Assembly (NCBI GenBank): GCA_031279895.1
Contig: JAITHR010000184.1
Coordinates: forward strand, 1 to 5,375
Length of the DNA stretch: 5,375 nucleotides
Direction of reading: 5' to 3'
Source: Spirochaetaceae bacterium
Lineage (GTDB): Bacteria; Spirochaetota; Spirochaetia; Treponematales; Breznakiellaceae
The position numbers and the translations under genes were made by a program. The notes beneath the pieces were generated by a model that saw nothing but the letters and a program-made list of their open reading frames with translations, did no database searches and was not told where the DNA came from. Below are positions 3,835 to 5,375 of this stretch, in pieces (position 1 is the stretch's first letter; each line of letters opens with the position of its first letter).

Positions 3835-4923
3835 ATGACTGGAAAAGGACGGAGTTTCAAGGCGGTCTTTGACTGCTTACAGGCGCGGCACGGGAAGCCG
3901 TTTGAAACAGCCGGAGGCTGCTGCTTACAGGCGCGGCACGGGAAGCCGTTTAAAACAGCCGGAGGCTGCTGCTTACAGGCGCGGCACGGGAAGCCGTTTG
4001 AAACAGCCGGAGGCTGCTGCTTACAGGCGCGGCACGGGAAGCCGTTTGAAACAGCCGGAGGCTGCTGCGTAGAGGCGCGGCACGGGAAGCCGTTTGAAAC
4101 AGCCGGAGGCTGCTGCGTAGAGGCGCGACAAAGCGGACAGAGACAGCTTACAGGCGCGAGGCGGGCCGCCTCCGTCGGTTCCATAAGTGTGCTGGGTATT
4201 GTGCTGGGCGCGTTCATCGTGCTTTCATGCAATTACGGCGAGGTCGGCGGGGCCGATAAGACCACGGCCTTTACCGGAGCGCAGGTGCGCGAGATACTCG
4301 AACCCATGGTAAGCGTGTGGTATTCCCACTACGCGAGGCGGAAACTTGACGGGTACCGTATCGGGAAGTGGCGGGATCGGGAGACGCTCATTCCGCTTGA
4401 AAAGCGGGCGCTCTTTCCGAACTGGGACATCAACAACCCCAAGTTCAAACCCTTGCCAACCCCGCCCGGTACCCCGCCCGCGCCCCCGTCAACCCTGCCG
4501 GCTGACGACGACTACTTTATTTTCTACGACGACACGGTGTACGAGATAGAGGCCGGAGACGGGGGCAACGGCGGGTGGGACGGGCTCGTTACCCGCTATA
4601 TCGGCATCGTGCGGGCGGTCAATATCTTTAACGACGACCGCGATACCGGCGCGGTCATTATCGAGTACCTTGACGACGCCTACCCCACGTGGTCAAACAC
4701 GGTGCTGCGGCGGCCACTCCCGTTTTTCGGGATGCACTTTCGGGTCATCAACCAGGACTGCATCCAGATGGCAAACGCCATTGACCTTGCGGCGCTCTCC
4801 GCCGGAAGGCCGTACCACATCGAGACGCCCAACCTTGCGGCGGCCCTGGCGCAGCACACCGCGGAGCGGGACGGCGAGTTTATCGCCTGGGGCATTGTTA
4901 TCCCCCAGGACCGGGAACCGTAA
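3835..4923 (+). CDS. Putative lipoprotein with tandem-repeat N-terminal extension, partner of the TonB receptor
   Basis: I do not recognise the family. The start at 3835 is favoured by AAAAGGAG (3822-3829) five bases upstream, giving 362 residues; in-frame ATGs at 3793 and 3814 lack this. Residues 15-94 are five copies of a 16-residue repeat, LQARHGKPFETAGGCC, the last with VE for LQ; a sixth decays from 95. An apparent lipoprotein signal follows: ARR (108-110), a hydrophobic core (117-130) and VLSC with Cys132 as the likely lipidation site. The mature part of about 230 residues has a proline-rich stretch (202-222) and a C-terminal domain ending EFIAWGIVIPQDREP. A signal sequence starting over 100 residues inside a protein is abnormal, so the repeats probably invaded the n-region, or a start such as GTG 4189 is used. 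It lies three bases before the receptor gene, suggesting an outer-membrane uptake pair. Confidence 0.8.
   Translation: MTGKGRSFKAVFDCLQARHGKPFETAGGCCLQARHGKPFKTAGGCCLQARHGKPFETAGGCCLQARHGKPFETAGGCCVEARHGKPFETAGGCCVEARQSGQRQLTGARRAASVGSISVLGIVLGAFIVLSCNYGEVGGADKTTAFTGAQVREILEPMVSVWYSHYARRKLDGYRIGKWRDRETLIPLEKRALFPNWDINNPKFKPLPTPPGTPPAPPSTLPADDDYFIFYDDTVYEIEAGDGGNGGWDGLVTRYIGIVRAVNIFNDDRDTGAVIIEYLDDAYPTWSNTVLRRPLPFFGMHFRVINQDCIQMANAIDLAALSAGRPYHIETPNLAAALAQHTAERDGEFIAWGIVIPQDREP
3877..4116 (+). repeat. 48-bp in-frame tandem array, 5 units plus a decayed sixth
   Basis: Units start at 3877, 3925, 3973, 4021 and 4069, with a partial one from 4117 to about 4160. Each unit encodes 16 residues in the lipoprotein frame. 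Copies are nearly identical: GAA/AAA gives one Glu to Lys change in unit 2, and TTACAG becomes GTAGAG in units 5 and 6. Inside each unit is ACAGCCGGAGGCTG, the same CAGCC-GGA-GGCTG hairpin core as in the 27-bp repeat, fused to CTGCTTACAGGCGCGGCA from the upstream direct repeat. Changes in copy number would keep the lipoprotein frame. Confidence 0.97.
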
Positions 4924-4926
4924 CCG

Positions 4927-5375
4927 ATGAAAACCATACACGCCGCGGCGCTCCTTGCGATGCTTCTGTCGCTTACGCTTATGCCGCTCCGCGCCCAGGA
5001 GAATACGGAGGGCGCGGAGGGCGCGGAGGCCGAAGAGCGGGATCTCGACGAATATATCGAGTTCGGGGAGGACGCGGGAATCGCGGTGAGCGCCACGCCG
5101 GAAACCACCCAGCAGATGCAGGTCATCGAGAAAGGGGACATCGAGAAACTCCACGCGCCGGACCTGGCGACGCTGCTTGAGGAGGCGCTTGACATCGGCA
5201 TAACCCGTTACGGCGCCTACGGCAACCAGACGGAGATAAACATCCGGGGCTTTGACACCGAGCGCATCGCGATTCTCATTGACGGGGTGCCGGCAAACTC
5301 GGCGCGTTCCGGCGAGTTTGACGTGAGCCAGATCGACCTTAACAGCGTGGAGCGGGTGGAGGTTATTTACGGCGG
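4927..5375 (+). CDS. TonB-dependent outer-membrane receptor, N-terminal part (runs off right edge)
   Basis: The first 149 residues are present; the 22-strand barrel expected of this family would lie beyond the window. MKTIHAAALLAMLLSLTL leads to a signal peptide with likely cleavage after LRA (residue 23). An acidic stretch (25-50) is followed by a segment, GIAVSATPETTQQ, where a TonB box could sit, then a plug domain. Plug landmarks are LATLLEEALDIGITRYG (80-96), INIRGF (104-109), ILIDGVPAN (116-124) and SVERVEVIYG (140-149). Such receptors import siderophores, heme, cobalamin or glycans using TonB-ExbBD energy. The gene begins three bases after the lipoprotein stop with only a weak ribosome binding site, so translation is probably coupled. 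BtuB-like B12 uptake is suggested only by the upstream riboswitch; the plug itself does not specify the substrate. Confidence 0.95.
   Translation, partial: MKTIHAAALLAMLLSLTLMPLRAQENTEGAEGAEAEERDLDEYIEFGEDAGIAVSATPETTQQMQVIEKGDIEKLHAPDLATLLEEALDIGITRYGAYGNQTEINIRGFDTERIAILIDGVPANSARSGEFDVSQIDLNSVERVEVIYG

Noticed and set aside
3735..4232. Minus-strand 165-residue ORF with PCRASTQQPPAVSNGF repeats
   Set aside because: It is the antisense of the 48-bp array in the lipoprotein gene and extends over the signal sequence; no start context supports it.
4680..5201. Minus-strand ORFs opposite the lipoprotein and receptor genes
   Set aside because: They are antisense shadows of two well-supported plus-strand genes in GC-rich DNA.

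Overview
This is a GC-rich bacterial window holding three well-supported protein features, one regulatory RNA and an unusually large amount of repeated DNA. An outer membrane is implied by a TonB-dependent receptor and a lipoprotein. The style (lipoprotein next to a TonB receptor, high GC, many dispersed and tandem repeats) reminds me of host-associated spirochaetes such as termite-gut Treponema. That assignment is an inference from general knowledge and no marker gene here proves it.

Layout. 1-661 is a G/T-rich array of about 31 units of exactly 21 bp, entered from the left edge. 665-807 is a dispersed repeat. 859-1965 is a complete branched-chain amino acid aminotransferase (ilvE) with a good ribosome binding site; its last codons and stop lie in a dispersed repeat found again at 3650. 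1966-2360 is non-coding: hairpins, then two tandem copies of the dispersed repeat also seen upstream of ilvE. 2361-2390 is a near-consensus sigma70 promoter that starts a cobalamin (B12) riboswitch at 2394-2561. After it come a short candidate ORF with a TTG start and a hairpin over its ribosome binding site, then a doubtful GTG ORF. 2868-3056 is a 27-bp array (7 units), and 3044-3179 is an inverted copy of 2091-2225 with 85 bp of perfect match, so the promoter and riboswitch sit between long inverted repeats. 3180-3834 is a mosaic of direct repeats around a 21-bp array of EcoRI-type palindromes (12 units).

3835-4923 encodes a lipoprotein whose reading frame begins with five 16-residue repeats placed before its signal sequence. 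Three bases later, 4927 to the right edge encodes the first 149 residues of a TonB-dependent outer-membrane receptor (signal peptide and plug domain).

How it fits together. The lipoprotein and receptor form a two-gene unit, plausibly for uptake of a nutrient across the outer membrane. The nearest upstream promoter I can recognise is the B12-riboswitch promoter, so B12 or a related corrinoid is the natural guess for the substrate. However, about 1.27 kb of repeats separates riboswitch from lipoprotein start, and it is unproven that they form one transcript. ilvE is an independent housekeeping gene. The striking theme is that four unrelated tandem arrays (21, 27, 21 and 48 bp) all have unit lengths divisible by three, and repeats touch or enter the ends of otherwise normal genes.
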